Of a DNA stretch of 5,375 nucleotides, positions 1 to 5,375 are shown piece after piece (the first letter of the stretch is position 1; each line of letters opens with the position of its first letter). The position numbers and the translations under genes were made by a program. The notes below the pieces were generated by a model. The model searched no databases and had not been told where the DNA came from. It was given only the letters and a program-made list of their open reading frames with translations. The DNA is from an uncultured Actinomycetes bacterium (GTDB lineage Bacteria > Actinomycetota > Actinomycetes > Nanopelagicales > Nanopelagicaceae), in assembly GCA_937860175.1 (NCBI GenBank), contig CALMBJ010000104.1, positions 1 to 5,375 on the forward strand. The letters run 5' to 3'.

Positions 1-47
1 CTACACAGAGTAGATCGTCGGCAGCGTCAGATGTGTATAAGAGACAG
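1..47 (+). other. Untrimmed Illumina Nextera i5 adapter (not genomic)
   Basis: The first 47 bases are sequencing-library DNA. Positions 1-6 are the tail of the P5 arm (CTACAC). Positions 7-14 (AGAGTAGA) match Nextera i5 index S504/N504. Positions 15-28 are the read-1 linker TCGTCGGCAGCGTC, and 29-47 are the 19-base Tn5 mosaic end AGATGTGTATAAGAGACAG. All parts are contiguous and exact as I remember the kit sequences. Genomic sequence therefore starts at 48, and this edge is a contig end. On the minus strand the adapter reads as Leu-Ser-Leu-Ile-His-Ile and then TGA, giving the neighbouring gene a false C-terminus. The mosaic end here is a library artefact, not evidence of a natural transposon. 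Confidence 0.98.
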
Positions 48-614
48 TCTCTGAATCACGGTGAAGAGTCCAAGAATCGCAAGCAGCCACATTCCGATTG
101 CCAAAATATATGGCACACCCAAACCATTAAACCCTATAGCTGTCAGCGAAATGATCAACCGCTCAGTTCGCTCTGCGACTCCCCCTGAACAAGCAATTCC
201 GAAACTCTCCGCCTTTGCGCGCACATATGGAACTAATAAACCCGTTATAAGTGTTGCAAGAACTACATACGCCAGTTGATCCTCGCGATTGATCAAGTAG
301 ATCGAGACACCCAACAAAATTGCCGAATCAGTGATTCGATCAATAGTCGAGTCTAAGAATCCTCCCCATTGACTAGAACCCTTATTAGATAGCCTCGCCA
401 TCGTGCCATCAAAAAGATCGCTTAGTGCGAGCAGACAAATCGCTAGGGTGCCGATGAAAAAATCACCACGTGGATAGAAGTACAAAGCACAGATCACTAC
501 GCCTATAGCCCCCACCCATGTGACAGCATTTGGAGTAACCCCTCGGCGCAGGGCAAAGGCGGCCACCGGTGTAATTATCCGAGTGACAGCTGGCTTTAAA
601 CGTGCGCTTAACAT
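48..614 (-). CDS. pgsA: CDP-alcohol phosphotransferase, probable phosphatidylinositol phosphate synthase, 3'-truncated by contig end
   Basis: This membrane enzyme joins a CDP-diacylglycerol lipid to an alcohol; in actinobacteria the expected alcohol is inositol-1-phosphate, giving phosphatidylinositol phosphate, the precursor of PI and PI mannosides. The 189 visible residues contain the full family signature: D66xxD69G70xxA73R74, nine residues, then G84xxxD88xxxD92. These aspartates bind metal and the CDP-alcohol. Hydrophobic stretches at about 33-46, 52-66, 97-108, 116-130 and 153-186 fit a six-helix protein. The N-terminal ITPVAAFALRRGVTPNAVT stretch and the conserved position beside HIT and thrS favour PI-phosphate synthase over PG-phosphate synthase, but substrate is inferred. 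The ATG at 614 (MLSARLKP) fits the family's N-terminus, although its ribosome site is weak (GATGG, six bases away). Roughly the last 15-25 residues are missing, and any residues after Arg189 are adapter. Confidence 0.9.
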
Positions 615-625
615 CAAGGACCATC

Positions 626-630
626 GTAGG
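626..630 (+). promoter_or_regulatory. Ribosome binding site of the EF-G-like gene
   Basis: GTAGG lies eight bases before the GTG at 639. The frame has a stop at 627-629 and no other start codon between that stop and 639, so this site fixes the start and shows that no longer form with a P-loop is encoded here. The site sits in the 24-bp gap between this gene and the divergent pgsA-like gene. Confidence 0.6.
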
Positions 631-638
631 CTGAGCCA

Positions 639-1220
639 GTGCAAACACAAATCACCAAGGCCACGATTCACGTTTATGGCCATGCCAGCGCTGAGCCTGA
701 GCAGGTTGCTCATACCTTTGATGCGCTCTTTGCCCAAGAAGCTCACAGCGAGAGCGATTTAGCGATTTTTGCAATCAATCCCTCAGCTGGAGTCGATCAA
801 GAAACGATTGCGCTCTGGGAAGCCCTCGATGAGTTTCAGATACCACGGTTAGTTGTTGTAACCCATCTAGAAAAACAAGAGGCTGATTTTGATGATGCGG
901 TGATGATTGCAAATCGAGTCTTTTCGCCAATGGCAACCCCATTTTTAGTTTTACATGATGAAGCTGGTTTACCCATAGCCCTGATCTCCATGCAAGATTT
1001 ATCAATCATTGATTACTCAACTAATCCCCCAACCTCTCGAATGAGTGATCCTGAGCATCAAACCCTTGTTCAAGAGTTTCGAGATGAGTATCTAGAGTTG
1101 GTGCAAAGCTCGGGAGATCAAGCCTTTCCTGCCGGTCTGCTTTTTCCGGCGATTCCTTTGTGGATCGAAAGAGGAATCGGCGTAGATATTGTTAATCGTT
1201 ACATTGAACAGCTGAACTAA
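639..1220 (+). CDS. Small EF-G-like protein: partial translational-GTPase G domain lacking the P-loop
   Basis: The 193-residue product resembles the middle and end of the G domain of elongation factor G, and most closely, from memory, the actinobacterial EF-G-like protein EF-G2. AIFAINPSAGVDQETIALWE (about 42-61) aligns with the EF-G stretch after switch II. PRLVVVTHLEKQEADFDD (69-86) aligns with the G4 region, with THLE where EF-G has NKMD; I recall EF-G2 proteins also having THLE. The segment 141-160 and the ending around FPAGLLFPAIPLW match the EF-G helix and the strand that follow. No GxxxxGK[ST] P-loop exists, because the reading frame has a stop at 627-629, and the switch II DxPGH is reduced to VYGH. 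GTP binding is therefore unlikely. Translation starts at GTG 639, eight bases after GTAGG. No transmembrane segment or signal peptide is seen. It runs opposite to all its neighbours. Function is unknown. It could be a retained regulatory or scaffold domain, or a decaying paralogue that is still open. Confidence 0.82.
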   Translation: MQTQITKATIHVYGHASAEPEQVAHTFDALFAQEAHSESDLAIFAINPSAGVDQETIALWEALDEFQIPRLVVVTHLEKQEADFDDAVMIANRVFSPMATPFLVLHDEAGLPIALISMQDLSIIDYSTNPPTSRMSDPEHQTLVQEFRDEYLELVQSSGDQAFPAGLLFPAIPLWIERGIGVDIVNRYIEQLN

Positions 1221-1748
1221 TTACCAAGCAGCTGCAATCTCATCTCGCGTCAAATGAAGTAGTTGAGGCAAAACCTTTGTCTTACCGATAATCGGCATGA
1301 AGTTAGCATCACCACTCCAGCGTGGAACAACATGTTGGTGAATATGCGCAGCAACCCCTGCTCCTGAAACTGCGCCTTGATTCATGCCTAGATTAAAACC
1401 TTCAGGAGCTGAAACTTTGCGAACCGTTTTCATGGCGTGTGAGGTTAATTCCGAGATTTCATTTCTCTCGTCATCGGATAGATCGGTTAAGTCTGCAACA
1501 TGCCTAAAAGCGCAGATCAAGAGATGTCCAGGATTGTATGGATAAAGGTTCATAACAACGTAGGCGTTTTCGCCGCGATGAACAATCAAACCTTCCTGAT
1601 CATTCATCAAAGGGATTTCACAGAACGGGCAGGAAACATCATTGCCCGCTAACGGTCTATTCTCTCCACGCAGATACTCCAAACGATGTGGGGCCCATAA
1701 CCTTTGCCAACCATCTGGCATTCCCGCACCATTAATTTCGTGAGACAC
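1221..1748 (-). CDS. HIT-family nucleotide phosphorylase/hydrolase (Ap4A phosphorylase-like)
   Basis: This is a histidine-triad protein, probably splitting dinucleoside polyphosphates such as Ap4A. The triad is H135-I-H137-Q-H139-V-V near the C-terminus (numbering from the GTG at 1748), with the middle histidine expected to be the nucleophile. NLYPYNPGHLLI (67-78) and VVPRWSGDANF (140-150), followed by the KVLPQLL segment, closely resemble the mycobacterial Ap4A phosphorylase Rv2613c as I remember it. A C40-P-F-C43 pair could bind zinc, as in other HIT proteins. Length (175) is normal for this group. The thrS stop TAA is followed directly by TTG (1751) and GTG (1748). GTG is preferred because AGGTG lies six bases before it but only three before TTG. 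The gene follows thrS, and aminoacyl-tRNA synthetases can make Ap4A, which fits a clean-up or signalling role. Phosphorylase versus hydrolase cannot be decided from sequence alone. Confidence 0.93.
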   Translation of the reverse strand: MSHEINGAGMPDGWQRLWAPHRLEYLRGENRPLAGNDVSCPFCEIPLMNDQEGLIVHRGENAYVVMNLYPYNPGHLLICAFRHVADLTDLSDDERNEISELTSHAMKTVRKVSAPEGFNLGMNQGAVSGAGVAAHIHQHVVPRWSGDANFMPIIGKTKVLPQLLHLTRDEIAAAW

Positions 1749-1751
1749 CAA

Positions 1752-3740
1752 TTACACCTGAGTTCGCTCAGCTACGACCTTTTTGATCTCAGCTATCGCA
1801 TCTGCAATTGGGATTCCATTCTTCTGCTCACCATTGCGGTATCGGAAAGAGACCGCACCAGCCTTTTGATCCTCTTCACCCGCGATCACCATAAATGGAA
1901 TCTTTTGCATCTGCGCATTGCGCACCTTCTTCTGCATACGATCATCTGATGCATCTAGCTCAGCTCGGATCCCGGCCTTGCGCATTTGCTTCATTACATC
2001 GCCTAAGTAATCGGCAAAGGTATCTGCAACCGGAATGCCGATCGCTTGTACTGGAGCTAACCATGGTGGAAACGCACCGCTGTAATGCTCAGTTAAGACT
2101 CCAAAGAAGCGTTCGATAGAACCAAATAGTGCGCGGTGAATCATCACTGGACGTTGACGTGTTCCATCAGCGGCTGAATACTCAAGTTCAAATCGCTGCG
2201 GCAATTGGAAATCAACTTGGATTGTTGACATCTGCCATGTTCGACCAATTGCATCCTTTGCCTGAACTGAAATCTTTGGTCCGTAGAAAGCTGCGCCACC
2301 TTCATCAAGAACAAGTTCTAGGTTTTGGGCGGTAGCTGCCTTACGTAGAGCCTCAGTAGCCTCAGCCCAATCAGCATCCTCACCAACAAACTTTTCCTCA
2401 TTCTTTGTTGAGAGTTCAAGGTAGAAATCATTTAGACCATAATCACGAAGCAGGTTAAGCACAAAGGTGAGCAATGAATCTAGCTCGCCAACCATTTGAT
2501 CCTTTGTGCAGTAAATGTGTGCATCATCTTGCGTGAATCCACGGGCTCTTGTAATTCCGTGAAGAACACCCGATTTCTCGTAACGATAAACAGTTCCGAA
2601 CTCAAACAGTCGCAAAGGAAGTTCGCGATATGAACGGCCACGGGATTTGTAAATCAAGTTATGGAAAGGGCAGTTCATCGGCTTCATGTAGTACTGCTGG
2701 CCCGCACGCTTTACTGTGCCATCTGCATTCAACTCTTCATCCAGAATCATTGGTGGATACATGCCTTCGGCGTACCACTGAAGGTGACCAGAGGTTTCAA
2801 ACAACGCCGCTTTAGTTATGTGTGGCGAGTAAACAAACTCGTAATTCTCCTCTTCATGGCGGATGCGTGAGTAATCCTCCATTGCACGACGAACAATTCC
2901 GCCCTTGGGATGGAATACCGCTAAGCCTGATCCGATCTCTTCTGGAAATGAGAAGAGATCAAGTTCGGTACCCAGTCGTCGGTGATCTCGTTTCTCTGCC
3001 TCCGCCAACAACTCTAGGTAGGCGTTGAGTTCATCCTGCGATGGCCATGCGGTTCCGTAAATTCGCTGCAGCATCGGATTCTTCTCAGAACCACGCCAAT
3101 ACGCTGCAGCTGTTCGCATCAACTTAAAGGCAGGTATGTGCTTGGTTGATGGCAGATGTGGCCCGCGACATAGATCGCTCCATACCGGATTGCCATCGCG
3201 ACCTAAGTTGTCATAAATGGTGAGCTCGGATCCACCAACTTCAACCGATGCTTCTTCTCCCGCTGGACCCTTGATACCGATGAGTTCACACTTATATGGC
3301 TCGTGTGCCAACTCTTTAAGCGCATCTGTCTCGGTAGTAACGCGACGGCGGAAACGTTGACCTTCTTTGATGATCTTGCGCATTGCACTTTCAATCTTTA
3401 CTAAGTCATCTGGATTGAAGGTGTTCTCTGGATCAAAGTCGTAATAAAAGCCATCTTTAATTGGAGGACCGATGCCAAGACGGGTATTTGCATAAACCTC
3501 TTGAACAGCCTGTGCCATCACATGCGCAGTTGAGTGTCGCAAAACCGCCAAACCATCTGGCGAAGAGATCGAGACCGATTCAACAACATCGCCCTCTGAA
3601 AGCTCAGTCCAAAGATCTTTCAGCACGCCGTTCACACGGCATACCACGACATCTTTGTTCTCGGCAAAGATGTGGGTAGGGCGTTGATCTGCCGCTACCT
3701 GTTGGGCAACGCCATCAATGGAAATTGAGATCTGGGCCAT
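1752..3740 (-). CDS. thrS: Threonine--tRNA ligase (ThrRS)
   Basis: This cytoplasmic enzyme charges tRNA-Thr with threonine, using ATP, and removes mischarged serine. The 662 residues show the complete class II ThrRS order: TGS domain (about 1-62), editing domain (about 63-225) with H69xxxH73 and C191RGPH195, catalytic core (about 260-555), and C-terminal anticodon-binding domain (about 562-660). In the core, MNCPFHN supplies zinc ligand C357, DDAHIYC supplies H408, and [11 protein letters not shown] supplies H535 within motif 3. Motif 2 is [17 protein letters not shown] with R386. All key residues are present, so it should be active and editing-competent. It is slightly longer than the E. coli enzyme, partly through a short insert before the first zinc ligand (about 333-349), which I associate with actinobacterial ThrRS. 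The ATG at 3740 has GGTAGG with eight bases of spacing. The gene sits 4 bp after pabC and directly before HIT. No T-box or leader fits in the 4-bp gap. Confidence 0.98.
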   Translation of the reverse strand: MAQISISIDGVAQQVAADQRPTHIFAENKDVVVCRVNGVLKDLWTELSEGDVVESVSISSPDGLAVLRHSTAHVMAQAVQEVYANTRLGIGPPIKDGFYYDFDPENTFNPDDLVKIESAMRKIIKEGQRFRRRVTTETDALKELAHEPYKCELIGIKGPAGEEASVEVGGSELTIYDNLGRDGNPVWSDLCRGPHLPSTKHIPAFKLMRTAAAYWRGSEKNPMLQRIYGTAWPSQDELNAYLELLAEAEKRDHRRLGTELDLFSFPEEIGSGLAVFHPKGGIVRRAMEDYSRIRHEEENYEFVYSPHITKAALFETSGHLQWYAEGMYPPMILDEELNADGTVKRAGQQYYMKPMNCPFHNLIYKSRGRSYRELPLRLFEFGTVYRYEKSGVLHGITRARGFTQDDAHIYCTKDQMVGELDSLLTFVLNLLRDYGLNDFYLELSTKNEEKFVGEDADWAEATEALRKAATAQNLELVLDEGGAAFYGPKISVQAKDAIGRTWQMSTIQVDFQLPQRFELEYSAADGTRQRPVMIHRALFGSIERFFGVLTEHYSGAFPPWLAPVQAIGIPVADTFADYLGDVMKQMRKAGIRAELDASDDRMQKKVRNAQMQKIPFMVIAGEEDQKAGAVSFRYRNGEQKNGIPIADAIAEIKKVVAERTQV
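1755..1759 (-). promoter_or_regulatory. Ribosome binding site of the HIT gene, inside the end of thrS
   Basis: AGGTG on the minus strand forms part of the last two sense codons of thrS (Gln-Val). It lies six bases from GTG 1748 and three from TTG 1751, which favours the GTG start. The arrangement implies that ribosomes finishing thrS can reinitiate on HIT. Confidence 0.6.
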
Positions 3741-3744
3741 GTCG

Positions 3745-4503
3745 CTAGCCTACCGAAGTCCTAAGCGCCATCGCCTCAATTTCTGCGCCAAATTCAGGAG
3801 ATTGCTCAAGCAACCTTCCATCAATTGCACAAACCGGCTGGGCGAGGCGAAGACTACTTAGTAGAAATGCTGATTCAACCTTGGAAAGATCTGCAGCATC
3901 AATACTCTTTACTGCGACTCCGCAATACTCAATCACAAGAGCTCGCATTACACCCGCTAGAACTCCATCGCTGATGGGTGGGGTGCACCATTTACCATCA
4001 ATCTTCAGAAGCAGATTGGTGACTGAGCCTTCGCATACCTTTCCGGCATCATTAACAATGATTGCTTCGTCAAAGCCTTGGGCCTTTATCGAGTTCAGGA
4101 TCTCCAACCTATGGGTATATGGATAACTTTTTACTGGTTGGCCATCTATAGACACTCGATCCCTAAAAACAGAAAGAGTGGCGGCTTCTTGCCACGGCGT
4201 GTACGGCAAATGAACCGCCGACCAGGCGCCATCACTTCCAAAGGAAAGGCGCAGTAACCCGTGCGCATACCTTTCTGTTGCACACAGCAGCGTGACTGCT
4301 GCCCGCACCTGCTCTTCACCTGCGATTGAAAATCCTAATTGTCTAGCACTTGTAACAGCACGGCGCATGTGGCGCGAAAGTGCCCATGGAAAGTTATCTA
4401 CTGTTTTAATGGTTTCAAAAACCCCTGATCCATGCATCCATCCTGTTTCATTACATGGACTGTTATTCAGATCAACTAAAGCACCATTATGAATTACCTT
4501 CAT
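3745..4503 (-). CDS. pabC: Aminodeoxychorismate lyase (class IV PLP enzyme)
   Basis: The expected reaction splits 4-amino-4-deoxychorismate into p-aminobenzoate and pyruvate, the last step of the folate precursor branch. The 252-residue product is a fold-type IV PLP protein. It has an N-terminal [10 protein letters not shown] stretch (24-33), a lysine in VKSYPY (K125) at the position of the PLP Schiff-base lysine, [20 protein letters not shown] (145-164) with cofactor-binding E158, and the [17 protein letters not shown] segment (174-190). Branched-chain or D-amino-acid aminotransferases share this fold, so specificity is inferred mainly from pabB immediately upstream. The start is the ATG at 4503, which overlaps the pabB stop as ATGA and has AGAGG seven bases before it. 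A longer frame reaching 4563 is only read-through of the pabB end. The gene ends 4 bp before thrS. Confidence 0.92.
   Translation of the reverse strand: MKVIHNGALVDLNNSPCNETGWMHGSGVFETIKTVDNFPWALSRHMRRAVTSARQLGFSIAGEEQVRAAVTLLCATERYAHGLLRLSFGSDGAWSAVHLPYTPWQEAATLSVFRDRVSIDGQPVKSYPYTHRLEILNSIKAQGFDEAIIVNDAGKVCEGSVTNLLLKIDGKWCTPPISDGVLAGVMRALVIEYCGVAVKSIDAADLSKVESAFLLSSLRLAQPVCAIDGRLLEQSPEFGAEIEAMALRTSVG
3749..3754 (-). promoter_or_regulatory. Ribosome binding site of thrS, inside the end of pabC
   Basis: GGTAGG on the minus strand precedes the thrS ATG by eight bases and lies in the last codons of pabC, just before its TAG stop (3747-3745). This supports coupled translation of thrS after pabC. 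Confidence 0.7.
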
Positions 4504-5375
4504 GGTTGAACCTCTGCTGCGATTTTTATCAATCGTGAAGCTTTGAGTTCTGTTTCTTCCCATTCATTGTGTGAATTACTACTAAAGGTGATGCCTGCAC
4601 CAGTTCCAAAGTGGAGCTTTTCATCCTGCCAAAAAATACGAATCGCGACAGATAATTCGGCTTGATCGCCTTGCACCCACCCAAGAACCCCACAGTAAGG
4701 TCCGCGAGAATCCTCATTCTGCGCAATAGTTGCTAATGCAGATGACTTGGGGGCACCGCTGACCGAGCCAGGTGGGGAAATCAACTCAAACACCTCTTTC
4801 CATCCAATGCCAGCGCGAAGCACACCTTCGACATCGGAGACGAGATGTTGAAGTCCGGGATGATCTTGACTGTATAGAAGTTTCGTGACTTCTACCGATC
4901 CGCTTTCGCAAATCATTCCAAGATCATTGCGCATCAGGTCTACGATCATGATGTTCTCGGAGCGGTCTTTGACTCCAAATTCTGTCGCTCCCAATTTTTG
5001 CGTGCCCTTAATTGGAGATGTCTTTATCTTCAAACCTTGACGTCGCAAGAACAACTCAGGGGATGCCGAAGCTATGTTCAACTGTGGTATCTCGAGATAG
5101 CTTGCCCACGGAGCGGGATTGTTCTTGAGAATACCTTTGAATAAACCCCTCAAATTATTGTTGGTGCTTTCAGTCGTTAACTTGCGGCATGCATTGACTT
5201 GATAAACCCAACCCTGGGCGATTAATTCACGGATCTGTTCGACGTAATCTATGTACTGCTGTTGATTAGGAGCGCTTTGCCACTGTGTTGTGATCGGAGT
5301 CCATGGGGAATCTGGGAAATCAGCAGCTACAACAGTTTTGAACTTGGCAGCGGTGAAGGCTCCCTCAAATGTTGT
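4500..5375 (-). CDS. pabB: Aminodeoxychorismate synthase component I, N-terminus beyond the window
   Basis: This chorismate-binding enzyme converts chorismate and ammonia (or glutamine, with a PabA partner) to 4-amino-4-deoxychorismate. The frame is open from the TGA at 4502-4500 to the window edge, giving 291 visible residues. The TTG at 5153 is not the start: the in-frame sequence upstream of it is conserved family sequence, including YVEQIRELIAQGWVYQVN. The visible motifs, in order, are SPIKGTQ, with the lysine that marks PabB where TrpE has alanine (residue 123 of the visible part); ENIMIVDLMRNDLG; PPGSVSGAPK; CGVLGWVQG; and the C-terminal EWEETELKASRL. The complete chorismate-binding core is therefore present. 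Only the N-terminal part is missing; if this is the short actinobacterial form of around 340 residues, some tens of residues are missing. No glutaminase (PabA/TrpG) domain is seen. It overlaps pabC by four bases. Any promoter for the cluster lies outside the window. Confidence 0.94.
   Translation of the reverse strand, partial: TTFEGAFTAAKFKTVVAADFPDSPWTPITTQWQSAPNQQQYIDYVEQIRELIAQGWVYQVNACRKLTTESTNNNLRGLFKGILKNNPAPWASYLEIPQLNIASASPELFLRRQGLKIKTSPIKGTQKLGATEFGVKDRSENIMIVDLMRNDLGMICESGSVEVTKLLYSQDHPGLQHLVSDVEGVLRAGIGWKEVFELISPPGSVSGAPKSSALATIAQNEDSRGPYCGVLGWVQGDQAELSVAIRIFWQDEKLHFGTGAGITFSSNSHNEWEETELKASRLIKIAAEVQP
4511..4515 (-). promoter_or_regulatory. Ribosome binding site of pabC, inside the end of pabB
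   Basis: AGAGG on the minus strand lies seven bases before the pabC ATG at 4503 and within the last codons of pabB. It decides the pabC start in favour of the ATGA overlap over the upstream in-frame start at 4563. Confidence 0.7.

Noticed and set aside
29..47. Tn5 mosaic end as a sign of a natural transposon or IS end
   Set aside because: It is joined to P5, index and linker sequence, so it comes from library tagmentation. No transposase or target duplication is present.
583..612. Possible promoter for the EF-G-like gene: GTGACA (583-588) with CTTAAC (607-612), 18-bp spacing
   Set aside because: The -35 element is good, but the -10 element matches the consensus at only three of six positions and the site lies inside pgsA coding sequence. 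This is not enough to annotate.
615..746. N-terminal extension of the pgsA-like frame on the minus strand, up to a start near 746
   Set aside because: The extra residues do not look like the family, they would overlap the start of the EF-G-like gene, and the ATG at 614 gives the N-terminus expected for PI-phosphate synthases.
1895..3679. Several plus-strand open frames of 60-80 codons across thrS
   Set aside because: They are shadows of the thrS coding sequence, which carries all ThrRS motifs. None shows a recognisable protein family or convincing ribosome site.
4504..4563. Extended pabC start at 4563
   Set aside because: The extra 20 codons only overlap the pabB C-terminus in another frame. 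The ATG at 4503 has a good ribosome site and matches the usual start of class IV PLP proteins.
4529..4726. Alternative minus-strand frame of 65 codons inside pabB
   Set aside because: It lies in another frame of the conserved PabB C-terminal region and is explained by it.

Overview
The window looks like a contig end from a low-GC, gene-dense actinobacterium. The evidence is the gene set and order. A threonyl-tRNA synthetase, an actinobacterial-type HIT protein and a phosphatidylinositol-phosphate-synthase-type CDP-alcohol phosphotransferase lie in the thrS - HIT - pgsA order known from Mycobacterium and relatives. The protein sequences are actinobacterial in style, but by eye the base composition is below 50% GC and there is almost no intergenic DNA. 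A streamlined freshwater lineage such as Nanopelagicales (acI) would fit; this is an inference, not a demonstrated placement.

Layout. Bases 1-47 are not genomic: they match an Illumina Nextera i5 adapter, including the index AGAGTAGA. From 48 to 614, on the minus strand, is a CDP-alcohol phosphotransferase gene (pgsA-like) cut by the contig end; its last real codon is at 48-50. After a 24-bp divergent gap, a plus-strand gene (639-1220) encodes a small protein resembling part of the G domain of the actinobacterial EF-G-like protein EF-G2, without the P-loop. It ends flush against the stop codon of the minus-strand HIT gene (1221-1748). Upstream of HIT on the minus strand come thrS (1752-3740), pabC (3745-4503) and the C-terminal two thirds or more of pabB (4500-5375, open at the window edge).

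How the genes work together. pabB, pabC, thrS and HIT form one tightly packed minus-strand cluster: a 4-base ATGA overlap, a 4-bp gap, then a 0-3-bp gap. This suggests one transcript with translational coupling. PabB and PabC make p-aminobenzoate for folate from chorismate. ThrRS charges tRNA-Thr. The HIT protein is probably a dinucleoside polyphosphate (Ap4A-type) phosphorylase or hydrolase; aminoacyl-tRNA synthetases can produce Ap4A, so the thrS-HIT pairing makes biochemical sense. The pgsA-like product would start phosphatidylinositol synthesis. The block is otherwise housekeeping. The most unusual element is the P-loop-less EF-G-like gene inserted in the opposite orientation between HIT and pgsA. 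No RNA genes, CRISPR array, insertion sequence or convincing intrinsic terminator was seen. Non-coding genomic DNA totals only about 30 bases.
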